Part shown: positions 1 through 7,770 of the stretch, one piece after another
How positions within the stretch are numbered: position 1 is the first letter of the stretch
Layout: every line of letters begins with the position of its first letter
NCBI GenBank assembly: GCA_023419995.1
Contig: JAEZXF010000539.1
Coordinates: forward strand, 1-7,819
Direction of reading: 5' to 3'
Source: Pseudomonadota bacterium
GTDB taxonomy: Bacteria; Pseudomonadota; Alphaproteobacteria; Rhizobiales; Rhizobiaceae
DNA length: 7,819 nucleotides
Made by a program: the position numbers and the translations under genes
Notes under the pieces: generated by a model
What the model saw: only the letters and a program-made list of their open reading frames with translations
Told to the model about the DNA's origin: nothing
Databases searched by the model: none

Positions 1-728
1 GGGGCGCGCCGGGCGCGGGCGAGGAACTCGGCCACGACCCGCGCCCGGTCCGCACGGCCGGAGCCGTGGTCGCCGCGCGTGTGCAGGACCAGATGGACGT
101 AGCCGCCCTCGGAGCGGATGGCGTCGAACTCCTCGCGCCAGACCTTGCGCACGCGCTCATGCGTGTGATGCCCGGCATAGAAGGTCGCGTCCCGCAGATA
201 CTCCGCCACCGGCAGCTCGACCAGCTTGAGGTCGTCCTGCACCATCAGGTAGGGCCAGTCGTCGTCGAGCGCGCTGCTCTCGTAGGAGAAGCCGGCCCGG
301 GCGAGGTCGAGCAGCGTCTCGCGCACGACGAGCCCGTTGGTCGAGCGCCAGCCGGACGGCGCCTTGCCGGTCAGCCCGGCGAGCGCGTCGCGGCCCTCGA
401 CCAGTGCGGCGCGGCCGGCCTCGTCGTAACCTCCGAGCCGGGTCATGGCACGCCCGTAAAGGGCGATCTCGTGGTCGCCCTCGGCGATCGCCTCGATCAC
501 CTCGGGGTGCCGGCCCGCATCGGCGGGATCGACGAAGAACGTCGCCCGGACGGCCTCCGTGCGGAACACGTCGAGCAGCCGCCAGATGCCCTCGCGCGCG
601 CCGTAGCGCCCGTAGGAATAGCGGCCGTAGAGGCCGGCCGGGCCGGCGCGCTCCGCGTCCAGCGTCTCGATGTCGACGTTGACACTGACGACGAGCGGGG
701 TGCCCTCGAACACGGGACCGTCGGTCAT
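1..728 (-). CDS. CE4/NodB-fold deacetylase-like protein lacking metal-binding histidines (partial, 3' end outside window)
   Basis: An open frame starts at ATG 728-726 and continues without a stop for 242 codons to the left edge, so the C-terminus is missing, perhaps 30 residues judging from the upstream paralogue. It is homologous to the neighbouring 725-1618 gene: ATFF at 62-65, HEIALYGRAMT at 86-96, GWRS at 126-129, LVELP at 168-172 and an HTRG block at 215-218. The two align without gaps from motif 1 to motif 3 at an offset of 25 residues. The DxD pair of motif 1 becomes D19-I-E21. The HxxxH metal motif becomes Y91-G-R-A-M95, so both histidine ligands are lost, and the Pro of GWRSPGG becomes Thr130. 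R128 and H215 remain. No signal peptide is visible. The start is firm: AGGAGG at 741-736 lies 7 nt upstream, and the ATG overlaps the upstream TGA by 4 nt. It may be a pseudoenzyme partner or a metal-independent hydrolase; its function is unknown. Confidence 0.85.
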   Translation of the reverse strand, partial: MTDGPVFEGTPLVVSVNVDIETLDAERAGPAGLYGRYSYGRYGAREGIWRLLDVFRTEAVRATFFVDPADAGRHPEVIEAIAEGDHEIALYGRAMTRLGGYDEAGRAALVEGRDALAGLTGKAPSGWRSTNGLVVRETLLDLARAGFSYESSALDDDWPYLMVQDDLKLVELPVAEYLRDATFYAGHHTHERVRKVWREEFDAIRSEGGYVHLVLHTRGDHGSGRADRARVVAEFLARARRA

Positions 729-1618
729 GCCCGTACCTCCTCGAAATCGTCGCTGTGGTCCGCGACCCACTTGGCGAGCTCCGGCAGGGTCACGAAGGTG
801 ACGTCGCGGTGGCGCTTGATGTGGCGCAGGAGCTGGCGCACCGCGTCGACGCGCGACGCCGAGCCCGAGCCCCACGCCCCGCGGGGATGCACCGTGTGCA
901 GGAAGTAGCCCCGCTCGGCATAGATCGAGCTGAACTCCGCCATCCACTGGTCGCGGACCTCCGACACCGGCGTGCGCGAGTGGTGATAGAAGGGAAAGTC
1001 GTCGAGGCTGTAGGTGTTGTTGGGAAGCTCGACGAGCTGCTCCCCGTCCCGCAGGCGCAGGATGTAGGGCATGTCGGCGTCTTTGTCGCTGCAGTCGTAG
1101 ACGTAGCCGAGGCGCCGCAGCACCGACAGCGTCTCGGTGCTCTTCATCCCGCCCGGCGAACGCCAGCCGAGCGGCGGCCGGCCGAGCACGCCGGTCAGGA
1201 TGTCGTGGGTGAGCTGCAGCCGCCGGCGCTCCTCGTCCTGCGGCAGCAGCACCATCTCGTGAAGGTATCCGTGGGCGCCGACCTCGTGGCCGGCGGCGTG
1301 GATCGCCTTCACCGTCTCCGGATAGCATTCGGCATCGTAGCCCGGGACGAAGAACGTGGCCTTCACGCCCTCCTCCTCGAGCAGCCTGAGGTAGCGCGCG
1401 ACGCCCCGGCGGGCGGGGTAGCGGCCCGCCGAGGCCGCTCCCGCCGCGTCGGCGCCGATGCCGACCTCGAAGGACGGGCCGTCGAAGTCGATGGTCAACG
1501 CCACGACGCAACGCGCCCCGCCGGGCCACGGCGGCCGGGCATATCTTTCATTGCCCGACGCCGCGCGCGCCTTTCGAACGACATGTGGATAGTCCGACCT
1601 GCTCATCTGACAGCCCAT
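725..1618 (-). CDS. CE4/NodB-fold hydrolase, HpPgdA/PuuE type (polysaccharide deacetylase family)
   Basis: A 297-residue protein of the polysaccharide-deacetylase (NodB) fold. Motif 1 is D44-F-D46 (catalytic base and metal ligand in this family), motif 2 is H116-GYL-H120 (the two metal histidines), motif 3 is GWRSPGG at 151-157 (R153), and a late HTVHPRG block contains H244. The WPGGAR lead-in at 31-36, LPNNTYSLDDFP at 198-209 and a C-terminal FVTLPELAKW-type ending resemble Helicobacter PgdA and PuuE allantoinase (from memory). No signal peptide or membrane segment is visible, so it is probably cytoplasmic and may act on a small amide, imide or ureide rather than glycan. It follows the binding-protein gene by 21 nt and overlaps the next gene by 4 nt. 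Its start is weakly supported: ATG 1618 has no clear ribosome site, and ATG 1606 (residue 5) is an alternative giving 293 residues. All expected metal ligands are present, so it is likely active; the substrate is unknown. Confidence 0.92.
   Translation of the reverse strand: MGCQMSRSDYPHVVRKARAASGNERYARPPWPGGARCVVALTIDFDGPSFEVGIGADAAGAASAGRYPARRGVARYLRLLEEEGVKATFFVPGYDAECYPETVKAIHAAGHEVGAHGYLHEMVLLPQDEERRRLQLTHDILTGVLGRPPLGWRSPGGMKSTETLSVLRRLGYVYDCSDKDADMPYILRLRDGEQLVELPNNTYSLDDFPFYHHSRTPVSEVRDQWMAEFSSIYAERGYFLHTVHPRGAWGSGSASRVDAVRQLLRHIKRHRDVTFVTLPELAKWVADHSDDFEEVRA
736..741 (-). promoter_or_regulatory. Strong Shine-Dalgarno of the second CE4-like gene
   Basis: On the minus strand AGGAGG lies 7 nt before the ATG at 728, inside the last codons of the upstream deacetylase gene. 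It fixes the start of the partial gene. It also suggests that the divergent paralogue is translated efficiently rather than being a decaying remnant. Confidence 0.75.
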
Positions 1619-1639
1619 CTTGCTTGCCGGCCGGCGGCG
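1619..1639 (-). other. 21-nt intergenic gap with a GC palindrome
   Basis: This is the largest space between genes inside the operon. It contains the 10-bp perfect palindrome GCCGGCCGGC (1626-1635) and no recognisable ribosome site beyond a weak AAG before ATG 1618. The palindrome has no loop and no T-run, so I do not call a terminator. It may be chance in GC-rich DNA. Confidence 0.4.
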
Positions 1640-2881
1640 TTACGCCGACTTCGGGTACACCATCTTCGAGGCGGCGACGTCGTCCGGGTAGACGGTGACG
1701 TGCTTGCCGTCGCGGATCTGGATGACGATGCCGGACGCCTTCGCGTTCTCGCCGGTCTCGTCGAACTTGAGCCCGCCCGGCTGGATCAGCAGCTTCTCTC
1801 CCGGCACCATGTCGAGGTCCGCGATCGCGTCGCGCAGCTTGGCGCTGTCGCGCTCGCCGGCGGCTTCCAGGCCCGCCCAGATCACCGACAGCGAGATCAC
1901 GCCGCCCGAGACCGTCGAGTCCATCGGTTCGTTGTACATCTTCTCGTAGCGCTCCGCGAACTCGGAAAGACCGTCGATCTTCAGATCGGGCGACCATGCC
2001 CCGGCGATCAGTACGTTCTCGGCCGCGGCGCCGAGGGTGGATATGTACTCCGCCGAGACGTGCCCGCCGATGATGCCGCCATAGGCCTTCGGCGCATAGG
2101 ACAGCTCGCTCATCGACCGGGTGATCAGGATCGCGTCGTTGGGGCGGTTGTGGCCGATCAGGACCTCGACGCCCTGGCCCTTGTACTTGGCGATGTAGGG
2201 CGTGAAGTTCTGGGTGCGCGTGGCGTCGTAGTTGGCGGCCTCGACCAGCTCGAAGCCGTGCTTGGGCGCGAGCTCCTGGGCGAACTTGACCGAGCTCTGG
2301 CCGGTGATCGTGTTCTCTGAGAGGATCGCCAGCTTGGTGGGGTTGTCGCCGGCGGCGGTGGCCGCGGCCCGGATCGAGGCCAGCAGGTCGTCGATGTAGC
2401 GGTCGACCGTCGCCATCGTCCGGAAGACGTTCCTGAAGCCGCGGCCGGTCAGCAGCGGGTCGGCGTCGGTAGACGACACGAACGGGATGCCGGCCCGCTC
2501 CGTCACCTGGGTGGCGACGATCGAGGCCGGGCTCTGGTTGGTGCCGATCATGGCGAGCGCGCCCTCGCGGATCAGGCGCTCGGCCTGGGTGGGGGCGAGC
2601 TCCGGCTTGCTCTCCGTGTCGGCGACGATGTACTTGATTTTGGCGCCGCCGAGGGACTCGATGCCGCCGCGCTCGTTGACGATGTCGCAGGCGAGCTGGA
2701 AGCCGCGCCACGTGCGCTGGCCCCAGGCCGCGTTGGGGCCGGTCAGCGCGATCAGCGCCGAAAGCACGACCTCGCCCGACTGGGCCCGCAGGATGCCCGG
2801 CATGGCGAGCATGCCGGCGGACGCGCCGGCGGCGGCGAGGACCTGCCGCCGGCTGAGGACAACCCGATTCTTTGCACTCAT
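1640..2881 (-). CDS. Periplasmic substrate-binding protein of a HAAT/Liv-type ABC importer
   Basis: A 413-residue type-I periplasmic binding protein (LivJ/Peripla_BP_6 group) that should capture the solute for the LivHMGF importer encoded just upstream. The N-terminus has a twin-arginine pattern, S10-R11-R12-Q-V-L, followed by an Ala/Gly-rich hydrophobic stretch to about residue 31 and a likely cleavage near LRAQ/SGE (31-37). The mature protein opens with the family strand LSALIALTGPNAAWGQ, and GGIESLGGAKIKYIVADTES follows it. The central GIPFVSSTDADPLLT also fits the family. Start choice: ATG 2881 begins 1 nt after the livF stop and has GGGAG a few bases upstream; a reading 10 codons longer would run into livF. 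Like many HAAT binding proteins it could carry an amino acid, amide, urea-like or carboxylate ligand, and specificity cannot be read from the sequence. Placement after the ATPases rather than first in the operon is common in alphaproteobacteria. Confidence 0.95.
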   Translation of the reverse strand: MSAKNRVVLSRRQVLAAAGASAGMLAMPGILRAQSGEVVLSALIALTGPNAAWGQRTWRGFQLACDIVNERGGIESLGGAKIKYIVADTESKPELAPTQAERLIREGALAMIGTNQSPASIVATQVTERAGIPFVSSTDADPLLTGRGFRNVFRTMATVDRYIDDLLASIRAAATAAGDNPTKLAILSENTITGQSSVKFAQELAPKHGFELVEAANYDATRTQNFTPYIAKYKGQGVEVLIGHNRPNDAILITRSMSELSYAPKAYGGIIGGHVSAEYISTLGAAAENVLIAGAWSPDLKIDGLSEFAERYEKMYNEPMDSTVSGGVISLSVIWAGLEAAGERDSAKLRDAIADLDMVPGEKLLIQPGGLKFDETGENAKASGIVIQIRDGKHVTVYPDDVAASKMVYPKSA

Positions 2882-2882
2882 T

Positions 2883-3606
2883 TCAATCTCCCATCTTGTT
2901 GTTGGCGTCATAGAGCCCGAGATAGGCCTGTCGTGTTCTGGGGTCCTCGAGGAGTTCGTGGCTTTCTCCCTCGAGGACGATTTCCCCGGTTTCCATGACG
3001 TATGCGTGATCGGAATGCTGAAGCGACTGGACGAGGTTCTGCTCGACGAGAAGGATCGAGACGCCCTCGGCCTTCACCTGGTCGACCGTCTCGAACATGG
3101 TCTGCACGAGCAGGGGCGAGAGGCCGAGCGACGGCTCGTCGAGCACGAGGAGCCTGGGCGAGAGCATCAGGCCGCGCCCGATCGCGACCATCTGCTGCTC
3201 GCCGCCGGACAGCGTGCCGGCGTTCTGCGAACGGCGTTCCGCGAGCCTCGGGAACAGCGAGTAGACGAAATCCAGCCGGCTTGCCTTGCCGGCGCGGGCG
3301 GAGGGGATGTAGCCGCCGAGGTCGAGATTCTCCTCGACCGACATGTTGGTGAAGAGCTGGCGCCCCTCGGGCACGTGGGCGATGCCGCGCTCGACGATCT
3401 TGCCGGGCGGCAGACCGGCGATCGACTCGCCCATGAACCGCACGTCGCCGCCGCGGGCCGGCAGGAGCCCGGAGATGGCGCGCAGGGTGGTGGTCTTGCC
3501 GGCGCCGTTCGAGCAGACGATCGACACCACCTGGTTCGCGGCGACGTTGAGCGAGATGCCGTGAACCACCGTCACGTCGCCATATCCCGAATGCAGGCCG
3601 ACGACC

Positions 3607-3614
<8 letters not shown>
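2883..3614 (-). CDS. livF: ABC importer ATPase, LivF type, with a Cys-substituted Walker A
   Basis: A 243-residue cytoplasmic ATPase pairing with LivG to drive the HAAT importer. The LivF signature features are a short N-terminus (MLEVVGLHSGYG), RGIAHVPEGRQLF at 76-88, ABC signature LSGGEQQ at 135-141, Walker B LLVLDEP at 155-161, and E191-Q192-N193 at the switch position where most ABC ATPases have His. That Gln is usual for LivF as I recall. Oddity: Walker A reads CSNGAGKT (34-41), so the first invariant Gly is Cys (codon TGC at 3515-3513, one base from GGC). Start ATG 3614 has AGGAG 7 nt upstream and overlaps the livG stop by 8 nt. The stop lies 1 nt before the binding-protein ATG. Assignment to the LivF family is firm; the transported solute is not known. 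Confidence 0.95.
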
Positions 3615-4334
<720 letters not shown>

Positions 4335-4338
<4 letters not shown>

Positions 4339-5345
4339 CGACGCTTCCTCCACCGCTTGGCGAGGCTGATGATGCCGCCGGGCAGGTAGAGCATCAGCGC
4401 GATCATCAGCACCGCGTAGATCATGCGGCTCAACGAGGCGACGGCGCTGCTCTCCTCGAACGGAAGATGGCGGAGCAGCTCGGCGAGCGCCGAGAAGCTC
4501 AGCGCGCCGATCACCGGCCCCAGCACGGTGCCGGCGCCGCCGATCATCGTGCCCAGCATCATGTTGAGCTGGTGCTCGAAGTGGAACACGGTCTCCGGCG
4601 TGATGTAGAGGTGGAACTGGGCGTAGAACGTGCCGCCGAGCGCGGTCAGCAGCGCGCTCAGGGTGATGGCGACGATCTTGTAGCGCCGCGTGTCGACGCC
4701 GGCCGCCTCGGCGGCGTCCTCGTCCTCGCGCAGCGCCAGGAAGTACTGGCCGGTCTTCGACATCTCCAGCAGCCTGGTGCCGATGAGCATCGCGGCCACC
4801 GCGACGAGGGCGATGTAGTAGTAGGGCTCGCGGCTGATGAAGAGGTAGTTGGCCGGGTCGTTCTGCATCGTGTAGAGGACGCCGACCGGCCCGCCGACAT
4901 AGTCCCAGTTGTCGGCGAGGCCCTTGGCGATCTCGGCCAGGCCCATGGTCACCACGGCGAAGTAGACGCCCTTGATGCGGAAGCGGAAGACGAGCAGGCC
5001 GACCAGCGCGCCGGCGACGGCGGCCAGCACGGCGCCGCCGAACATGCCGATCCACGGCGAGATGCCCAACTTCGTGAACAGGATGGCCGTGGCATAGGCG
5101 CCGATGCCGAAGAAGAAGCTGTGGCCGAGCGAGAACTGGCCGGCATATCCGGCGGCGATGTTCCAGCACTGGGCGAGATACGCCATCAGCAGCGCCGAGA
5201 TCATGATGCTGAGGATGTGCGGCGGCACCACCAGCGGCAGGAACGCGCACGCAACGAAGACCGGCAGGCCCCACAGGATGCCTTTCCGGAGGCCGGAGCG
5301 CGGCGTCGGCGCGGTTGTGGAGGTCGACATGGAGAGCGCGCTCAT
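4335..5345 (-). CDS. livM: ABC importer permease, LivM type
   Basis: A 336-residue inner-membrane permease that forms the translocation channel with LivH. A polar N-terminus of about 22 residues is followed by repeated hydrophobic segments. The LivM hallmark GYAGQFSLGHSFFFGIGAY lies at 66-84, GPVGV at 152-156, and the cytoplasmic coupling loop GQYFLALREDEDAAEAAGV at 199-217 is where the ATPases dock. The Arg/Lys-rich end (KRWRKRR) fits a cytoplasmic C-terminus. There is no C-terminal ATPase fusion as seen in some LivM proteins. The chosen ATG (5345) overlaps the livH stop as ATGA and lacks a ribosome site of its own, so translation probably depends on reinitiation after livH. A second ATG at codon 6 (5330) is possible but no better placed. 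Confidence 0.95.
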
Positions 5346-6211
5346 TTCTGCACCGGAATGAGGCCGGACGGCCGGACGAGCAGGGTGACGATGAGGATGC
5401 CGAACACGACGACGTTGCCGAAGGAATCGGTCAGGTAGAGGCCGGACAGCGCCTCGGCCACGCCGATGAGGAGCCCGGCGACGAGCGCGCCGGGGACGCT
5501 GCCGAGGCCGCCGACGATGGCGATGACGAACGACTTCATCAGGAAGTCGCCGGCGACGAAGGGGCTGACCAGGGCGAACGGCATCATCACCACGCCGGCG
5601 GCGGCGGCAAGGGCGGTGCCGATGGCGAAGGCCCAGAGATAGACGCCGGGCACGTCGACGCCGACGAGATGCGCGCCGACGCGGTTGTTGGACGCCGCGC
5701 GGATCGCCTTGCCGAGGAGCGACCGCGACAGGAAGAGGGTGAGGCCGACGACCGCCAGCACGCTGACGAAGGCGGCGGCCGCGCGCGCGACCGGCACGCT
5801 GATGCCGCCAACGTTCCAGGTGCTGGTGGTGTAGGACAGCGTCAGGCCGCGGAAATCGCCGCCGTAGAGCAGGTTCATCAGGTTCTCGAAGAAGATGAAG
5901 ACGCCGAGCGTGCAGATGATCTGCGTGAAGTGATGCGTGCCGACGATCCGGGAAATCAGCACCTTGTGCAGGAGCGCGCCTAACACGATCGAGGCTAGCA
6001 CGACCGGGACCAGCGCCACGTAGGGGTCGATCCCGTAGGTGGAGAACAGGAAGAAGACCGCGTACATGGCCAGCATCGGCACGACGGCATGGCCGAAATT
6101 GACGATGTCGAGCACCCCGAAGACCAGCGTGAAGCCGATGGCTATCAGCGCATAGACCGCGCCCGACAGGAGCCCGCTCAACGCTATCTGGAGGATGATC
6201 TCGACCGGCAT
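5342..6211 (-). CDS. livH: ABC importer permease, LivH type
   Basis: A 289-residue, very hydrophobic inner-membrane permease. The LivH start (LSGLLSGAVYALIAIGFTLV, 11-30) is followed by the conserved FGVLDIVNFGHA at 31-42, about eight hydrophobic segments in total, a cytoplasmic coupling loop GKAIRAASNNRVGAHLVGVD (167-186), and the family ending with LLVRPSGL close to the C-terminus. Start ATG 6211 shares one base with the TGA of the FAD gene (TGATG). A GGGAG lies 11 nt upstream at 6227-6223, rather far, so coupling to the upstream gene is likely. The frame stays open far upstream inside the FAD gene, but that extension is a GC-driven shadow. Its direct linkage to an oxidoreductase gene suggests import of that enzyme's substrate or a precursor. 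Confidence 0.95.
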   Translation of the reverse strand: MPVEIILQIALSGLLSGAVYALIAIGFTLVFGVLDIVNFGHAVVPMLAMYAVFFLFSTYGIDPYVALVPVVLASIVLGALLHKVLISRIVGTHHFTQIICTLGVFIFFENLMNLLYGGDFRGLTLSYTTSTWNVGGISVPVARAAAAFVSVLAVVGLTLFLSRSLLGKAIRAASNNRVGAHLVGVDVPGVYLWAFAIGTALAAAAGVVMMPFALVSPFVAGDFLMKSFVIAIVGGLGSVPGALVAGLLIGVAEALSGLYLTDSFGNVVVFGILIVTLLVRPSGLIPVQK

Positions 6212-7704
6212 CAGGCAGCTAGCTCCCGCGAGTTCTTGCCGGAGGAGGTACCGGCCGTGCGCCCGAAGACAGCGCCGGACATCAGGCCGGTTCCACCGGG
6301 ATAGTTGAAATAGAATAGGCCGCCGACGAGCTCGCCCGCCGCATAGAGGCCCGGGATCGGCACGAGGTCGGCATCGAGCACCTGGGCGGTGTCGGGATCG
6401 ATCCGCAGGCCGCCGAAGGTGAAGGTGATGCCGCAGCCGACCTGATAGGCCTCGAACGGGCCCTGGTCGATCGTGTTGGCCCAGTTCGACTTGGGCACGG
6501 CGAGGTTGCGCGTGCCGCGGCCGTCCTTGATCGTCGCGTTGAACGGCACCGACTGGTCGACGGCCGCGTTGTAGGTGCGGATCTCGTCGAGGAAAGCGTC
6601 GGGATCCACGCCCTCGAGCTTCGCGGCGAGTTCCTCGATGGTGGCGGCACTGACCTTGGTGACCTGCTTGATCCTGTATTCGTCGCGAAGGTATTGCATC
6701 ACCTTCTGGTCGAAGATCTGCCAGGCGAACTGGTTGGGCTGTTCCAGGATGACCCTGCCGTACTTGGCATAGGTGTAGTTGCGGAAGTCGGCGCCCTCGT
6801 CGACGAAGCGGCGGCCGGTGGCGTTCACCATGATGCCGAACGGATAGGAATGCTTCTGGAAGCCGTCGCCGACGGCGAGGTCGCCGAACTCCGGCGCGTT
6901 GTAGTCCCAGCCGACGGCGTGGCAGCCCGACCAGTTGCCGGCGGTGGAGGCGCCGATCTCGATCGCCATCCTCAGGCCGTCGCCGGTATTGAAGCGGGTG
7001 CCGCGGGTCTTGGCGAGTTCCCAGCCGGCGCCGAGATAGCGCGCGCGCCATTCCGGGTTGGACTCGAAGCCGCCCGAGGCGAGGACGACGCTCGCGGCGC
7101 GGATCTCGCTGACGCGCTCGTCCTTCTTGACCCTGACGCCCGTCACGGCATGGCCGTCGTAGATCAGCGACGTCACCCGCGCGCCGTAGCTGATCTCGAT
7201 GCCGCGGGCCCTGGCGATGGCGGTCTGCTGGTCGATCAGCCCCGGGCCGCCGCCCCAGGCCTCGACCGTCAGGCCGCCCCAGAACTTGAACTTGCCGTCG
7301 ATCTTGAACGCCTGCCGCCCGTAGATCGGGACGAAGCGGATGCCGAGCGAGCGCATCCAGCGCATCGTCTCCTGCGACCGGGTGACGAGCGCCTCGCACA
7401 GGTTGGGATCGGTCCGGTAGCGGGTGACGCGGAACATGTCGTCGAAGAACTGCGACTCGCCGTAGGAGCCGAAATCCGTGTTGCGGATCTCCTCATCCGA
7501 GAGGTCCGGCATGATCGCCTTCAGGTCGTCGACGCCGTCATAGGCGAAACGAATGGCACCGGCGGTGAACCGGGAATTCCCGCCGTTCTCATCCTCGGGC
7601 GCCCGCTCGAGCATCAGCACCGAAGCCCCCTGTTCGCTCGCCGCAAGCGCGGCGCAGAAAGCGGCATTGCCTGCACCGACGACGATCACATCCCACTTGG
7701 TCAC
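6211..7704 (-). CDS. FAD-dependent dehydrogenase, TcuA-like (fumarate reductase/succinate dehydrogenase flavoprotein family)
   Basis: A 497-residue soluble flavoprotein with no signal peptide, probably cytoplasmic. It has the Rossmann motif GAGNAA (10-15) with E33 for the ribose, GGNSR (41-45), ASGGFESN (209-216), NTGDG (239-243), and the C-terminal FAD motif PGLYAAGELVGGLFYFNYPG with GGTGL near 470-474. The block NATGRRFVDEGADFRNYTYA (294-313) corresponds to the capping/active region of fumarate reductases; R308 is a plausible equivalent of their proton-relay Arg, one residue out of register by eye. ITFTFGGL (426-433) replaces the His-containing HHTMGG of fumarate reductases and matches TcuA, the tricarballylate dehydrogenase making cis-aconitate. 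Annotation as a desaturase of a di- or tricarboxylate-like substrate is reasonable; the true substrate is unknown. Start: GTG 7704 with GGAG 7 nt upstream puts the Rossmann strand at residue 5. An ATG at 7791 would add 29 unrelated residues. It is the first gene of the operon. Confidence 0.93.
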   Translation of the reverse strand: MTKWDVIVVGAGNAAFCAALAASEQGASVLMLERAPEDENGGNSRFTAGAIRFAYDGVDDLKAIMPDLSDEEIRNTDFGSYGESQFFDDMFRVTRYRTDPNLCEALVTRSQETMRWMRSLGIRFVPIYGRQAFKIDGKFKFWGGLTVEAWGGGPGLIDQQTAIARARGIEISYGARVTSLIYDGHAVTGVRVKKDERVSEIRAASVVLASGGFESNPEWRARYLGAGWELAKTRGTRFNTGDGLRMAIEIGASTAGNWSGCHAVGWDYNAPEFGDLAVGDGFQKHSYPFGIMVNATGRRFVDEGADFRNYTYAKYGRVILEQPNQFAWQIFDQKVMQYLRDEYRIKQVTKVSAATIEELAAKLEGVDPDAFLDEIRTYNAAVDQSVPFNATIKDGRGTRNLAVPKSNWANTIDQGPFEAYQVGCGITFTFGGLRIDPDTAQVLDADLVPIPGLYAAGELVGGLFYFNYPGGTGLMSGAVFGRTAGTSSGKNSRELAA

Positions 7705-7711
7705 TGCGTCA

Positions 7712-7715
7712 CTCC
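7712..7715 (-). promoter_or_regulatory. Shine-Dalgarno deciding the GTG start of the FAD dehydrogenase
   Basis: On the minus strand GGAG stands 7 nt before GTG 7704, in AATTGGAGTGACGCAGTG. The spacing is ideal. The residues after the GTG (TKWDVIVVGAGNAA) start the dinucleotide-binding fold at the usual distance, so this GTG is preferred over the upstream in-frame ATG at 7791. Confidence 0.8.
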
Positions 7716-7720
7716 AATTT

Positions 7721-7740
7721 ATGGATACATTTGTGCACAA
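7721..7740. promoter_or_regulatory. Probable operator: perfect palindrome TTGTGCACAA with an adjacent imperfect one
   Basis: Positions 7731-7740 are the perfect palindrome TTGTGCACAA, which fits the TNGT-N-ACNA pattern typical of GntR-family (FadR/FCD) operators. Directly beside it, 7721-7730 (ATGGATACAT) is a weaker palindrome with ATG/CAT ends. The two centres are 10 bp apart, one helical turn. The pair sits 17-36 bp upstream of the GTG start, in the AT-richest part of the window, where a bound repressor would block transcription initiation. No regulator gene is in the window, so the binding family is an inference from the motif. Confidence 0.5.
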
Positions 7741-7752
7741 GAGAATGCAGAT

Positions 7753-7770
7753 CGCAAGCGGATTCTTGCG
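7753..7770. repeat. Inverted repeat CGCAAG-(6)-CTTGCG in the leader/promoter region
   Basis: Six-base arms CGCAAG (7753-7758) and CTTGCG (7765-7770) are separated by a 6-base spacer. It could be a second protein-binding site or a small RNA hairpin. No T-run follows on either strand, so it is not a standard terminator. Confidence 0.4.

Noticed and set aside
1..19. Shared GGGCGCGGG at both window ends as a terminal repeat
   Set aside because: Only 9 bases (11-19 and 7808-7816) in very GC-rich edges; expected by chance and perhaps linked to where an assembly or window ended.
66..908. 280-codon plus-strand open frame at the left end
   Set aside because: It is antisense to the two CE4 genes, whose conserved motifs identify the minus strand as coding.
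1626..1635. GCCGGCCGGC palindrome as a transcription terminator
   Set aside because: No loop and no T-run, and the downstream genes are closely spaced on the same strand.
755..2320. 521-codon plus-strand open frame
   Set aside because: It lies antisense to the deacetylase and binding-protein genes, has an Arg/Asp/Val/His-rich composition without motifs, and is explained by GC-rich codon use on the other strand.
5342..7399. 685-codon reading that extends livH into the FAD gene
   Set aside because: Same explanation: an open shadow frame over the dehydrogenase gene. The livH protein starts at 6211 with a normal family N-terminus.
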